From Clostridioides difficile CD160 (GTDB lineage Bacteria; Bacillota; Clostridia; Peptostreptococcales; Peptostreptococcaceae), in NCBI RefSeq assembly GCF_000449425.2, contig NZ_AVHW01000111.1:1-39873 (forward strand): a DNA stretch of 39,873 bases, written 5' to 3'. The notes under the pieces were generated by a model. It saw only the letters and a program-made list of their open reading frames with translations, was not told the origin of the DNA and ran no database searches. Made by a program: the position numbers and the translations under genes. Shown piece after piece: positions 25,060-34,058 of the stretch; the first letter of the stretch is position 1, and every line of letters starts with the position of its first letter.

Positions 25060-25118
25060 TATCTGTTACAATTTTATCACATTTTATTATTTAAGATAAT
25101 TTTTAGTACTTAATATTT

Positions 25119-25736
25119 CTATTTACTTATTTTTTCTGTTCTAAATCCTATCTCTTTGTTTGCTAATTTATAGCCTTCTTGTATCATTTCTTCTCTTGTC
25201 AACGCATTCCCTAATAAATTATCAATACTAAGTTGTTTTCTATCACTAAAATACTTATCCAATAATGATTCTTCTATATCTTCTTGAGTTGCTAAATGTC
25301 CCTCATGCATTATATATTTTACATCAAAACCTTCTTTATTCAGTACCTTACCTAGCAAAATGCTTCTATGACATCGTATAGGCTCTTGCATTGCTCCTAA
25401 TAAAACTATTTTATATCCCATCTGACATCCCTTTTTTAATCTTTCTATCCCTTTTAAAAAAATCTCTTCCTCAATTACCTTTTCAAAATCTGCATAACCT
25501 TCTTCTGTATATACATCTTTGTTAGTCCTTTTTGCTCCAAACTCCTTACCCATGTATATATATACAAATCCAGATTCTCTAAGAGATTCGTTAAATGCCT
25601 CTTTATTATATTGAATATTATATTTAGAATATGGAGTTTCTCTAATATCAACTACACAGTTTATATTGTACTTTTTTATCATATCAATAAGTTTACTAAA
25701 GGGATAATTTGAATGTCCTATCGCAAATATTTCCAT
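25119..25736 (-). CDS. DUF488 family protein
   Basis: A 205-aa protein of the DUF488 family, function unknown. The opening IFAIGHSNYPFSKLIDMI and VVDIRETPYSK are family hallmarks, as is a later Cys-His-Arg element, here EPIRCHRSILLGK (usually xCHR). The conserved Cys/His/Arg suggest an enzyme, but no reaction is established. It is monocistronic as far as can be seen. Confidence 0.88.
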   Translation of the reverse strand: MEIFAIGHSNYPFSKLIDMIKKYNINCVVDIRETPYSKYNIQYNKEAFNESLRESGFVYIYMGKEFGAKRTNKDVYTEEGYADFEKVIEEEIFLKGIERLKKGCQMGYKIVLLGAMQEPIRCHRSILLGKVLNKEGFDVKYIMHEGHLATQEDIEESLLDKYFSDRKQLSIDNLLGNALTREEMIQEGYKLANKEIGFRTEKISK

Positions 25737-26137
25737 ATAATCACCTACTATTCTTAAAAATCAATATTCGAAATACAATTGATTATCCTACATATAAACC
25801 TTCTATGTTACAAATGTATTTAACAACTTCTATATTTTCATTTTGACAAGTATATACATTACTAAATAAATCGTTTATTTCTAATGCTATTTCTAAATAA
25901 AGCATATATATAGATATATATTCTTTCTCTTAGTGCCAGCTTCATAAGAATATCAATTATATAATAATTATACCCTTATTTCTCCAAAATCAAATAAAAT
26001 ATCATTTATTTGTTCTAAATACTTACACTCTTTTTTACTTATAACTTTCTGTATGTATTTTTTATTTTCCTGCTTAAAATGCTTATCTTTAGATTTATCT
26101 AAACCCCAAAATAAACCAAAAAATAATCTCAAAAAAT
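25737..26137. other. Intergenic region upstream of DUF488 gene
   Basis: Holds no intact gene. It contains small hairpins (AAATAAA-TCG-TTTATTT near 25865) and, toward its right side, the probable gene remnant listed separately at 25968-26122. Confidence 0.5.
25968..26122 (-). pseudogene. Possible 5'-truncated gene remnant next to inverted-repeat element
   Basis: An open frame on the minus strand encodes a Lys-rich C-terminal-like stretch (LDKSKDKHFKQENKKYIQ onward, ending FDFGEIRV). It has no ATG start and no ribosome site. Followed upstream, the frame runs straight into the inverted repeat at 26138. This is what a gene cut by an element insertion would look like. It may equally be a chance frame; I recognise no family. 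Confidence 0.35.
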
Positions 26138-26255
26138 GAGGGTGTCTCAAAATGAACTGTTTAGTTAATGAGGCACTCTTTTTTGTATTAAATCAAATAT
26201 ATTTTTATCATTTCAACAACGAAAAAGAGGCTTATCTCTATTCTGAGACAGCCCC
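26138..26255. mobile_element. MITE-like or IS-derived 118-base inverted-repeat element
   Basis: The left end GAGGGTGTCTCAAAATGA (26138-26155) and the right end, reading inward GGGGCTGTCTCAGAAT (26255-26240), are imperfect inverted repeats (about 12 of 16 matching). They resemble the TGTCTCA-containing ends of IS1182-like elements in Firmicutes. No transposase lies inside. Further weak complementarity inside (GAGGCACTC versus GAGGCTTATCTC) suggests a foldback. Target duplications are not obvious. Confidence 0.5.
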
Positions 26256-26289
26256 ATTTAATAGCTTTATCTTGATTAATTTTAACCTC

Positions 26290-27102
26290 TTATAAAACTC
26301 GTTTCACTGGTATCTGAACTTCTGTTAACCAATCATCCTCATTCTCTTTATTCCATATGCCATCTATATAAGACTCTCTAGGATTTCCAATTACTTCATA
26401 TTTGTTGTCCTCTATCCATTTAAATGCATCTGCATAAGTCTTTCCTAATGTTGAATATGAACCATTGTGTAATATACAAACTGCATTTTCAACTTCATCT
26501 AGTTCTTTAAACTTTAATATATCTGTATCTTTCTTTAAATCATTTATAGCTTGACACATCTCAACATCCATATCAGACTCTCTATATTCACCATCATGAT
26601 ATATATTGAAACAATAATCAGGAACCGCACATGTACACCCTGTATTTCTCATTTCTTCAGCCATTACGTTTGGAAATAGATTGAAAAGTTCATCATACCC
26701 CTTTAATACCTTTCTCATAGAGGCAATTTTAACTTTTGGTAAAGACTTAATAATTACATCATTCATATTGACTTCTCCTTTCAAATTCACAAGATAATTA
26801 CGCAGTTTAATGAGTTTATATTCTTCACTTTTGATTACATCCAACATTTCTTTTTCTTTATTCATTAAAATATTTTCAACCTCTTCAGGATTTTCCACAG
26901 CTTCTTTTATCTCAGCTAATGATAAGCCCATTTGTTTTAAAGTTATTATCTGATGTAATTTAGGTAATTGCTCTGTTGTATAGTACCTATATTTTGTAAA
27001 CTCATCTACATATTCTGGCTTTAATAAGCCTATATCTTCATAATACCTTAATGTCTTTGTAGTTATTTTATTTATTTTAGAAAACATTCCTATAGAAAAC
27101 AT
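26290..27102 (-). CDS. MerR-family transcriptional activator with GyrI-like effector domain
   Basis: A BmrR-type regulator, 270 aa. The N-terminal MerR winged helix is clear (IGMFSKINKITTKTLRYYEDIGLLKP, then YRYYTTEQLPKLHQI). A coiled-coil linker follows (~80-112), then a C-terminal GyrI-like/AraC-effector-binding domain (VKIASMRKVLKGY to VQIPVKRVL). Such proteins bind hydrophobic cations or drugs and switch on efflux genes. The target is unknown; no transporter is divergently paired, and the nearest is the antiporter on its 5' side, in the same orientation. GGTGATGAG precedes the ATG. Confidence 0.92.
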   Translation of the reverse strand: MFSIGMFSKINKITTKTLRYYEDIGLLKPEYVDEFTKYRYYTTEQLPKLHQIITLKQMGLSLAEIKEAVENPEEVENILMNKEKEMLDVIKSEEYKLIKLRNYLVNLKGEVNMNDVIIKSLPKVKIASMRKVLKGYDELFNLFPNVMAEEMRNTGCTCAVPDYCFNIYHDGEYRESDMDVEMCQAINDLKKDTDILKFKELDEVENAVCILHNGSYSTLGKTYADAFKWIEDNKYEVIGNPRESYIDGIWNKENEDDWLTEVQIPVKRVL

Positions 27103-27177
27103 CTCATCACCTGCGCATTAGATTTGATTAATTTAAGTTTAAACCTTCCCCTTAGGTTAAAGTCAATACAAAATAAA

Positions 27178-28596
27178 TTATAATTGTATTAATTCTTCAA
27201 TTCTATCTCCACTTAATACCAATGTATCTCCTGTTTTTATAACAGTTGAACCTTTAGGTACTAAAACCTGTTCCTTTCGTTTTATCATAACTATTAATAT
27301 ATCCTCTGGTATATTAGAATCCATTATACTCTTATTTGCCCACTTACTACTATCATCAACATTTACTTCTATAAGTTTAGAGCTAATCTCTCCATCATAA
27401 TCATTAAATGTTTTTAATACTGGTGTGTTATCATCAACCAAATCGAGCTTTTTAGCTACAGTTGGTATTAATGTTCCTTGTATTCCTACTGAAAGTAACG
27501 CTATAAAAAATATTATATGGAATATGTCATTCTCTATGATTACACCCTGAGTAACTGCATAAATCGCAAAAACTACTGAAGCAGCACCTCTAAGACCTAC
27601 CCATGATATGAATAATTTTTCTTTATTTGAAAATTTAAACTTTGCTAGAACTATAAATGTTGCTAATGGTCTTGCAATAACTATCATAAATATAGATATT
27701 GCCATTGCTATACCAAATACATTTGGTAGCTTGGAAGGGAAAGATAACAACCCTAACATAAAGAATAACATTATTTGCATAATCCATGAGATTCCGTCAA
27801 AGAAATGAACCAAACTTTTTTTATGAGGTATCTTACTGTTTCCTAGAATAATACCTGAAATATACACACTTAAATATCCATTTCCTCCAAGATACTCACT
27901 AAATGCATAAGAAAGAATTGCAATAGCTGTTATAAATATAGTATAAAATCCTTCTATCTCGAAGTTTGAATTTCTTAAGATATAAACAGACAGTCTTGCT
28001 AGTACAAATCCTATAGCTAAACCAAAAAATATTTGCTTTATTACCATTGGCACAATAAGTTCTACTCCAGAATTATTCATCAATGTCAAAAGAATTAGTG
28101 TCAACATATACGCTATTGGGTCATTACTTCCACTTTCGACTTCCAATAAGGAGGCAAGAGAACCTTTTAAATTTAGTTTTCGAGAACGCAACACGGCAAA
28201 CACAGATGCAGCATCTGTTGAAGCTGCAATTGCTCCAATTAATAAGCCTTCAAGTAAACTAGTTCCTACTACCATATGACAAAATATACCTGTTACTCCT
28301 GCTGTAATTATTACACCCAGTGATGACATCAGTATAGAAGGTATTGCAACAGGCTTAGCCATATTCCAGTTTGTTCCAAATCCTCCAAAGAACATTATAA
28401 ATATTAGTCCTATAGAACATAATTGTTTTGTTAATTCATAGTTGTCAAAATAAATTCCTACCATACCATCAGACCCAAATAACATCCCTAATAAGATAAA
28501 AATTAATAATATTGGTACTCCAAATTTATATAAGACCTTGCTAGAGGTTATACAAATCAATAGCACTAAACCACTTATAATCATCAATTCTGTCAT
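27178..28596 (-). CDS. Potassium (or sodium)/proton antiporter, CPA1 type with RCK_C domain
   Basis: A 472-aa inner-membrane antiporter resembling NhaP2/CvrA. About 12 membrane helices (residues 1-385) contain the family motifs GAIAASTDAASVFAVL and EVESGSNDPIAYML (transport-site Asp/Asn) and the Arg of SWVGLRGAASVVFA. A C-terminal TrkA-C/RCK_C domain (~400-472, KLIEVNVDDSSKWANKSI then STVIKTGDTLVLSG) probably senses a small ligand such as a nucleotide. A hairpin (TTGTAGA/TCTACAA) at about 28618-28652 lies in the leader just before the GGAG ribosome site. Confidence 0.93.
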   Translation of the reverse strand: MTELMIISGLVLLICITSSKVLYKFGVPILLIFILLGMLFGSDGMVGIYFDNYELTKQLCSIGLIFIMFFGGFGTNWNMAKPVAIPSILMSSLGVIITAGVTGIFCHMVVGTSLLEGLLIGAIAASTDAASVFAVLRSRKLNLKGSLASLLEVESGSNDPIAYMLTLILLTLMNNSGVELIVPMVIKQIFFGLAIGFVLARLSVYILRNSNFEIEGFYTIFITAIAILSYAFSEYLGGNGYLSVYISGIILGNSKIPHKKSLVHFFDGISWIMQIMLFFMLGLLSFPSKLPNVFGIAMAISIFMIVIARPLATFIVLAKFKFSNKEKLFISWVGLRGAASVVFAIYAVTQGVIIENDIFHIIFFIALLSVGIQGTLIPTVAKKLDLVDDNTPVLKTFNDYDGEISSKLIEVNVDDSSKWANKSIMDSNIPEDILIVMIKRKEQVLVPKGSTVIKTGDTLVLSGDRIEELIQL

Positions 28597-29029
28597 AGCA
28601 TCAACTCCATTTCATATAAATTTTGTAGATTAAAATATATCTACAATTTTATTATTTATTCAAATATAACATGACATAAGTTTTATAAGTTGTGGTGCAT
28701 AAAGTACAATTAAAATTTAATAATACACTAAAACATGAGTATTCTACTCAAATTTATATATTTATTTTAATTATATTCATTTAATATTCAAAATTTGAAT
28801 TATTTTTTATTAATATTTCATTTTTCAGTTGATTATTTAATATATTTCATGCTCTTATAGTAGTTTTATATATACTATGAAATATATAATATTTAGATAA
28901 GTAATAAGAAACTAACATACAATGTTAGATACTTTAGATATGAAATCTTCAAAATTTCATACATTGAAATATTTCTTTATATATATTATTTTATATTTGT
29001 TACAAATTATTGTCAAATTATTTTTCTTA
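28597..29029. other. AT-rich intergenic region upstream of the antiporter
   Basis: No gene seen. The first 60 bases carry the leader hairpin (28618-28652). The rest is very AT-rich, with short direct repeats (ATAAGTTTTATAAGTTG near 28676) and no recognisable riboswitch core. Confidence 0.55.
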
Positions 29030-29068
29030 AAAATAGAAAAATTGCATAATTTTTTTCAAATTATGCAA
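29030..29068 (-). terminator. Terminator after DUF2268 gene
   Basis: Perfect 11-base arms TTGCATAATTT and AAATTATGCAA (29042-29052, 29058-29068) with a five-base loop. On the minus strand a T-rich tail follows, directly after the DUF2268 stop. Confidence 0.88.
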
Positions 29069-29078
29069 CCCATAATAT

Positions 29079-29987
29079 TTATTCCCAAAATTCTTTTATC
29101 CCTTCTATTATCTCACTATAAGGCAATAAAGTAGCTTCTACTATTGATTTATTTGTTTTTTCTAGATAATATTTAATCATATGATATCCACAAGCATATC
29201 CTGCACAGTAAGGTAAGCCAACTGGAAAGTATCCTTGCATTTTAGCTATATCATCACCATAAAGATAGGATGTTATGTTTTGAAATCCAGTCTCTTTTAA
29301 AGCATCTTTAATTATTGGTTTTATACATGTGTTTAACGTCTGGATGTCTGTTTTACTAACCCAAGGTCCTACCATATCCTCGCCAAACATCCATGTCGCA
29401 AAATTTTCTGCAAGCCCCTCATTTATCATCATTTCTTCTAATGTTATACTATTACTCCAATCTATAAACTGGAATCTGATATTATGATTACATTCATGTG
29501 CTAGTGCTACTTGTAATCTATTAGTTGTGTATTCATTAGGAACCAATGATATGAACATATATCCAGGTATTCCACCATCGCCCCAATATCCATCACTTAA
29601 AATTGTATAAGGGCTATTTGGATTAGCCAATAAGATTGAATATTTATAGTCCTTAATATTCAAATCGTATCCTTCTCTTATAAATGAGTTTATAGACTCT
29701 TCTATGGTTTCTTTGCAAGTGTTCCAAAGTTTATCATCAGATAGTGCATTTATATTATTTTTTTGATTTTCATCAATATCCTTAGGTGATAAAAACCCCA
29801 TCATTTCACTTGCCATAATTACATCATATCCACCTTCTTGTCTAGCAACCATTGGAACATTTATGCACTTCCACTTAAATTCAAAAGGCTTCATAAGTTC
29901 ATATCTGTATATATCTTCTTTCTTGTTTAATGGTGCATTCATTATCTTCTTGTATATCTTATCTGAGCGAACTTCTATAATGTTCAT
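29079..29987 (-). CDS. DUF2268-family putative zinc metalloprotease
   Basis: A 302-aa protein of the DUF2268 (predicted Zn-dependent protease) family. The metal site is HECNH (HExxH; His164, Glu165, His168 from the chosen start). A downstream third ligand candidate is Glu190 in MINEGLAENFATW. No signal peptide is visible, so it appears cytosolic. The start is at 29987 because AAGGAG lies nine bases upstream; a longer in-frame extension to 30041 would begin at the promoter itself. Substrate unknown. Confidence 0.87.
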   Translation of the reverse strand: MNIIEVRSDKIYKKIMNAPLNKKEDIYRYELMKPFEFKWKCINVPMVARQEGGYDVIMASEMMGFLSPKDIDENQKNNINALSDDKLWNTCKETIEESINSFIREGYDLNIKDYKYSILLANPNSPYTILSDGYWGDGGIPGYMFISLVPNEYTTNRLQVALAHECNHNIRFQFIDWSNSITLEEMMINEGLAENFATWMFGEDMVGPWVSKTDIQTLNTCIKPIIKDALKETGFQNITSYLYGDDIAKMQGYFPVGLPYCAGYACGYHMIKYYLEKTNKSIVEATLLPYSEIIEGIKEFWE

Positions 29988-30012
29988 CTTTATCATCTCC
30001 TTCAAAATAGAG

Positions 30013-30041
30013 TATATAGAATTATGTCGCGTCAATGTCAA
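30013..30041 (-). promoter_or_regulatory. Sigma-A promoter for DUF2268 gene
   Basis: A perfect -35 TTGACA (30036-30041), a 17-base spacer and TATATA (30013-30018), 26 bases before the chosen start. It lies just after the stop of the GDPD gene, so the protease gene can be expressed separately. Confidence 0.78.
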
Positions 30042-30058
30042 TATACATTTTATATAAT

Positions 30059-31906
30059 CTAGCTTTCTTCAATTATAGTTTCGTCTATAGTTTTGTCAGA
30101 ATCATCACCAAACAAGTAATAAGATACTCTATTAACAAATCCATTCTGTTGCCAGTAAATTACATCATCTAATAAAAATGGATTATCAGTAATTATACTA
30201 TCTACATTTAAATTAATCATTTTTTTCATTAATTTGCTGTTATTGATAGTCCACACAAAAACTTGCTTTCCTTTTTGGTGTATATTATCCACAACGTTTT
30301 CAGTTATAAATGTAGACTCTATTCCATATATATCAACATAATCCCAGTTGTAAAAATTTCCATATGCAACCGCAGTTAAATAACATGTTATTATATCTGG
30401 ATTTAATCTTTTGACATTTTTTAATACATCTTTATTCATAGATGCTACAACACATTGGTTCTCTAACCTGTTTGATTTAATTAATTCTAAAACCTTTTTT
30501 TCTACATTAGTTTTTTCATGACCATTAAGTTTTATTTCTATTAAAAGTTTTATTTTCCCTTTCGAATACTTCATAGCCTCATCAAGAGTTGGTATTTTTT
30601 CACCTGCAAAACCTGAACTAAAGTGACTACCTGCATCATAGTTCTTAATTTCATCATAATTTACTTCCCAAACATTTCTATTTACACCAGTTACTCTCTC
30701 AAAGTTAGAATCATGAAATAAAATCAATTCCCCATCCTTAGTTTCTTGTACATCAATTTCGGCATACTCAGCTTGAGTTATAAAAGTCTCTTTAAAAGCA
30801 GCTAGTGTATTTTCCGGAGCAATTAATGAAGAAACTCTATGAGCAGTTGCTGTTGTATTATAAAAAAATGAAGAGTTAAATAAAATATCATTATTTAAAG
30901 AATACGCTATAGATTCAATATGTAGGATAAATAAAATTATGGATATTTTTAGAGTTATTCTTAATAGTTGAATTACTGAGTTTTTTTGTTTCTCAGATTT
31001 TTTTTCATAAATCCTAATATCATTATATTCATAATAAAATGTAGAAATAAAACCTGTACTAATTATAAATATAGCTATTGATGAAATAAATGTAGCATAG
31101 TCATTGAATAATATACACCTATTAATAAATATATCTTTCAAAAAATTTGCATCAGTATAATTTTTTGTCCATATCCCTATCAATATAACAATAATATGAT
31201 ATATTATATATCCTATAATACTGACTATTAAAGATATTCCTAATGAATAAAAAATCAACTTTATAGCTTTTCCTTTTGTAAGGTTATTACTTATATTTCT
31301 TGCCTCTTTAAAAGCATCTGTATTTAGAGTTATTTCATGTATACTAAAAATCCATCTAATAACTGATATATATAATATTAAAATTAAAAACATATAAATT
31401 ATATTTAAAACTATATTAGAATTTATATACTCTAATATGTATTCTGGAAGCTTTATTTTTCCAATAAACCCTGAGGTTAAGGCTATGTTTGTAAGTGGAA
31501 CTATCAGTAGCACAAATACAAATAACAATATATTTTTAGGATACAATATTTTCATAGATTTTTTTAAAGACAATTTAATAAGTTTATACAATGTAATTTT
31601 TTCAGAAATTCTTGATTTATCAAAACAAATAATTACTGAAGTAAATTCAAAAAACATATAAAATGTTAATATCACAATTGAAAGTATGGCTAATAATATT
31701 GATAAAGGATTAGTTAATATTTTTCCTATATTATCAGTGCTTAAATAAACTATATTTGCACTTTTCATAGAGCTACTTAATACAAATTTAATTGATGGCA
31801 ATATAATTATCAAAGCCAATCCCTTATGAAACAGTTCAAATGTAATTAATGTGGTCCAGTTATATTTTATTAATTTTACAAAAGTATCTAAGATATTCTT
31901 ATTCAT
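30059..31906 (-). CDS. Glycerophosphodiester phosphodiesterase with N-terminal membrane domain
   Basis: Hydrolyses glycerophosphodiesters to glycerol-3-phosphate and an alcohol. The 615-aa protein has an N-terminal membrane domain of about eight helices (~20-340; GDPD membrane-domain type) and a C-terminal GDPD barrel (~350-600). Catalytic elements are HR at 356-357, PENT at 364-367, EID at 383-385 and HD at 398-399. The loop after HR reads HRVSS instead of the common HRG. The C-terminal KGKQVFVWTINNS and IITDNP fit the family. It may act on lipoteichoic-acid or lipid-derived diesters at the membrane; this is inference. AAGGGG precedes the ATG. Confidence 0.93.
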   Translation of the reverse strand: MNKNILDTFVKLIKYNWTTLITFELFHKGLALIIILPSIKFVLSSSMKSANIVYLSTDNIGKILTNPLSILLAILSIVILTFYMFFEFTSVIICFDKSRISEKITLYKLIKLSLKKSMKILYPKNILLFVFVLLIVPLTNIALTSGFIGKIKLPEYILEYINSNIVLNIIYMFLILILYISVIRWIFSIHEITLNTDAFKEARNISNNLTKGKAIKLIFYSLGISLIVSIIGYIIYHIIVILIGIWTKNYTDANFLKDIFINRCILFNDYATFISSIAIFIISTGFISTFYYEYNDIRIYEKKSEKQKNSVIQLLRITLKISIILFILHIESIAYSLNNDILFNSSFFYNTTATAHRVSSLIAPENTLAAFKETFITQAEYAEIDVQETKDGELILFHDSNFERVTGVNRNVWEVNYDEIKNYDAGSHFSSGFAGEKIPTLDEAMKYSKGKIKLLIEIKLNGHEKTNVEKKVLELIKSNRLENQCVVASMNKDVLKNVKRLNPDIITCYLTAVAYGNFYNWDYVDIYGIESTFITENVVDNIHQKGKQVFVWTINNSKLMKKMINLNVDSIITDNPFLLDDVIYWQQNGFVNRVSYYLFGDDSDKTIDETIIEES

Positions 31907-32045
31907 GATGTCCCCTTAATCTTTTTATTGTATTTTATCCTGTAAACCTCATAAATATATACTATTTTTTTAAATTAATAATTTTATTTAAGCTAATACA
32001 AAGAATTATATTTCCCCAAATATATTATTATAACTGCAGTTTTAT

Positions 32046-32495
32046 TTAAGTTAATTTCATATGTAATATTGGAAATGGATTGCCTTGCCCATCTATTTCA
32101 GACATATCAAATTCTTTAAATCTTAAATGAAGATAAAATCCCACTGCTTTTTTATTTTGTTCATTCACATCAACATATTTTATATTATATTTATCTATAG
32201 CATATGTTATTAACTTTTTACCAATACCATGACCTCTATATTCATCTTTTATAAATAGCATCTCAATTTTGTCTTTATCTATTCCCATAAAGGCTTTTAT
32301 TATATTTTTTTCTTTAACACAGACTATATTTTCTACTTCTTTAAGCCCAGTTTTAACTAATGGTCTTAAAGATTCAATATCTTTCTCTATTAAAAAATCA
32401 TGAGTGGCTCTTACTGATGATTCCCAGACTTTCAACATTTCCTCATATTCGTTTGAATTTATTTGTCTCATTTCAAAAATTATTTCAGAGTTCAT
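32046..32495 (-). CDS. GNAT-family N-acetyltransferase
   Basis: A 149-aa acetyl-CoA-dependent acyltransferase. The acetyl-CoA loop is EYRGHGIGKKLI (~83-94) after the beta-4 strand IEMLFIKD. VDVNEQNKKAVGFYLHLRFKEF is the usual C-terminal part of the fold. The acceptor substrate is unknown; the layout resembles the YjaB/PhnO-like group. AAGGAAG lies before the ATG. Confidence 0.9.
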   Translation of the reverse strand: MNSEIIFEMRQINSNEYEEMLKVWESSVRATHDFLIEKDIESLRPLVKTGLKEVENIVCVKEKNIIKAFMGIDKDKIEMLFIKDEYRGHGIGKKLITYAIDKYNIKYVDVNEQNKKAVGFYLHLRFKEFDMSEIDGQGNPFPILHMKLT

Positions 32496-32555
32496 AAAAA
32501 CTTCCTTTCTGTTCTATGTGATTTTTAATTGTTCCTGATTATTTATATAAAATTT

Positions 32556-32592
32556 AGAAAGGGCTATGAAAGTTAATATCATAGCCCTAATT
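32556..32592 (-). terminator. Terminator after the YmaF-like gene
   Basis: Perfect 10-base arms AGGGCTATGA (32560-32569) and TCATAGCCCT (32579-32588) with a nine-base loop. On the minus strand TTTCTAAATTTTA follows. Confidence 0.78.
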
Positions 32593-32669
32593 AAATTTAA
32601 ATATAATCCATTATATTTTTATAATTATATACTAAAGTCTAACAAATTTACTACAAGAATTCATATTAG

Positions 32670-33074
32670 CTATACTAATGGAGCTTCTATCTGAGTAGTA
32701 AAAAGGAATTTATGGCAGTGACCATCATTAACAGTAGTATTTCCACATACCAAATGAACATGTTTGTTAGTTCCTGGTATCTTAATAGCTGGACCTGTTG
32801 TAACACATATCTTATGGAAATGGTCAAGGAAATCCACATTATCATTTATTTTATGAACATGATTTGTACCACCATTTATTGGTATAACTTCACCAGTAAC
32901 TCCTGCTGCACGATGGTTATGTCTATCGTCGCATTCTTCTGCTAACTTAACACTTTGTGAGTATTCATGAACATGTGTCATTTCCTCATAATCATTATAG
33001 CACTTATTACATTCATTATATTTATAATCATCATATACATAATCTCTTTCACATTTATAATTTTGATAACTCAT
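32670..33074 (-). CDS. YmaF-family histidine-rich protein
   Basis: A 134-aa protein of the YmaF family, function unknown. Six His-x-His pairs are regularly spread at about residues 34-36, 52-54, 72-74, 85-87, 105-107 and 119-121 (for example THVHEY, NHVHKI, DHFHKI, KHVHLV, GHCHKF), which looks like a repeated metal-binding unit. The N-terminal ~30 residues are rich in Tyr, Asp and Cys, like some spore-coat proteins. A spore location is only a guess. AAGGAGAG precedes the start, and a terminator follows. Confidence 0.85.
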   Translation of the reverse strand: MSYQNYKCERDYVYDDYKYNECNKCYNDYEEMTHVHEYSQSVKLAEECDDRHNHRAAGVTGEVIPINGGTNHVHKINDNVDFLDHFHKICVTTGPAIKIPGTNKHVHLVCGNTTVNDGHCHKFLFTTQIEAPLV

Positions 33075-33191
33075 TTTTATATCTCTCCTTGTTATATTAT
33101 ATATTTAGAAATTCCTCTAAAGAATCTCTAATATATAGTATGAATCAGAGTCAAAAAAGTTCATATTTTGTAAAATTATGTATTAATTTAA

Positions 33192-34058
33192 TTATTCATT
33201 CCAATGTTTAGGATGTACTAGTGAAGCTGGTAATTTTGTATTAGAATCTCCTTTTGCAGCATTAACTTGCAATTGTGTTAAAAATATACTATTTTTAAGA
33301 TTAGCTCCTCTAATATTGCAATCTCTTAAATCTGCTCCTATTAAATTTGCTCCACTTAAATCTGCGTCTTTTAAATTTGCTGCTATCATGAATCTTCCTT
33401 TTAAATCTGCTCCTATTAGATTTGTTTTTCTAAGGTCTGCTCCTATTAAATCTATACTTTTACTTAATTTTTTCTTGTTTTTAGGATTAGAAGTTTTAAG
33501 AAAAGATTTGACTTTTTCCATTACAGATTCACTAGCTTGTGCTAATAATGAATTTACCTTTACTCTATGTGATGTGATATCTAAATCAATTAGCTGTTCT
33601 GGATTCATATTAGTTATCTTTTCAGTTTCTTCAATTATTGAGTCAATTTTTACTTTTATTGCATCTGCTATATCTAATATAGATGCTTCTTTAAGATACC
33701 ATAGCATTTCATGTAACTGTCTCATAATTAAAAATACTTCAGACATTTGACTTGCTAATTCTGATGATTTCATCCAGTCTCTACCTTTATATGTTACTTG
33801 TGCTACTTTCTGACCTGAACCAAAACAATCATATGCAGTACAGCCTTTAAAACCTCGCTTTATAAGATTGCTATGTACAGAACATTTAAAATCTGATTGC
33901 AAATTAATACATGGATTTCCTGATTCCTTATCAACAGGAAATCCATCTGAAGCAGAAAAATAAAGAGCTAGACAACAAAGTCCAAAACACTTTTCACAAT
34001 CAATTTTTAACTCATCAAATAATTTATTATTATATATTTTTTTATGTATATTTATCAT
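33192..34058 (-). CDS. Cys-cluster/pentapeptide-repeat protein
   Basis: A 288-aa protein in three parts. The N-terminal ~1-100 carries a Cys cluster (C21, C24, C28, C29 in CEKCFGLCC, then C50, C59, C73, C78), similar to YkgJ-type metal or Fe-S binding domains. The middle (~100-195) is helical. A C-terminal run of pentapeptide repeats (~203-259; ADLRKTNLIGADLKG, ANLKDADLSGANLIGADLRD) forms a right-handed beta-helix. Pentapeptide-repeat proteins include DNA mimics that bind gyrase, but the repeat run here is short and the function is unknown. GAAGGAG precedes the ATG. Confidence 0.87.
   Translation of the reverse strand: MINIHKKIYNNKLFDELKIDCEKCFGLCCLALYFSASDGFPVDKESGNPCINLQSDFKCSVHSNLIKRGFKGCTAYDCFGSGQKVAQVTYKGRDWMKSSELASQMSEVFLIMRQLHEMLWYLKEASILDIADAIKVKIDSIIEETEKITNMNPEQLIDLDITSHRVKVNSLLAQASESVMEKVKSFLKTSNPKNKKKLSKSIDLIGADLRKTNLIGADLKGRFMIAANLKDADLSGANLIGADLRDCNIRGANLKNSIFLTQLQVNAAKGDSNTKLPASLVHPKHWNE

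Noticed and set aside
28597-28700. c-di-AMP (ydaO) riboswitch before the antiporter
   Set aside because: Only a single AU hairpin is present. The conserved ydaO core is not seen.
28922-29134. Plus-strand 70-aa hydrophobic frame
   Set aside because: It overlaps the DUF2268 terminator and 3' end antisense, is low in complexity (Ile/Leu/Phe/Lys), and has no ribosome site.
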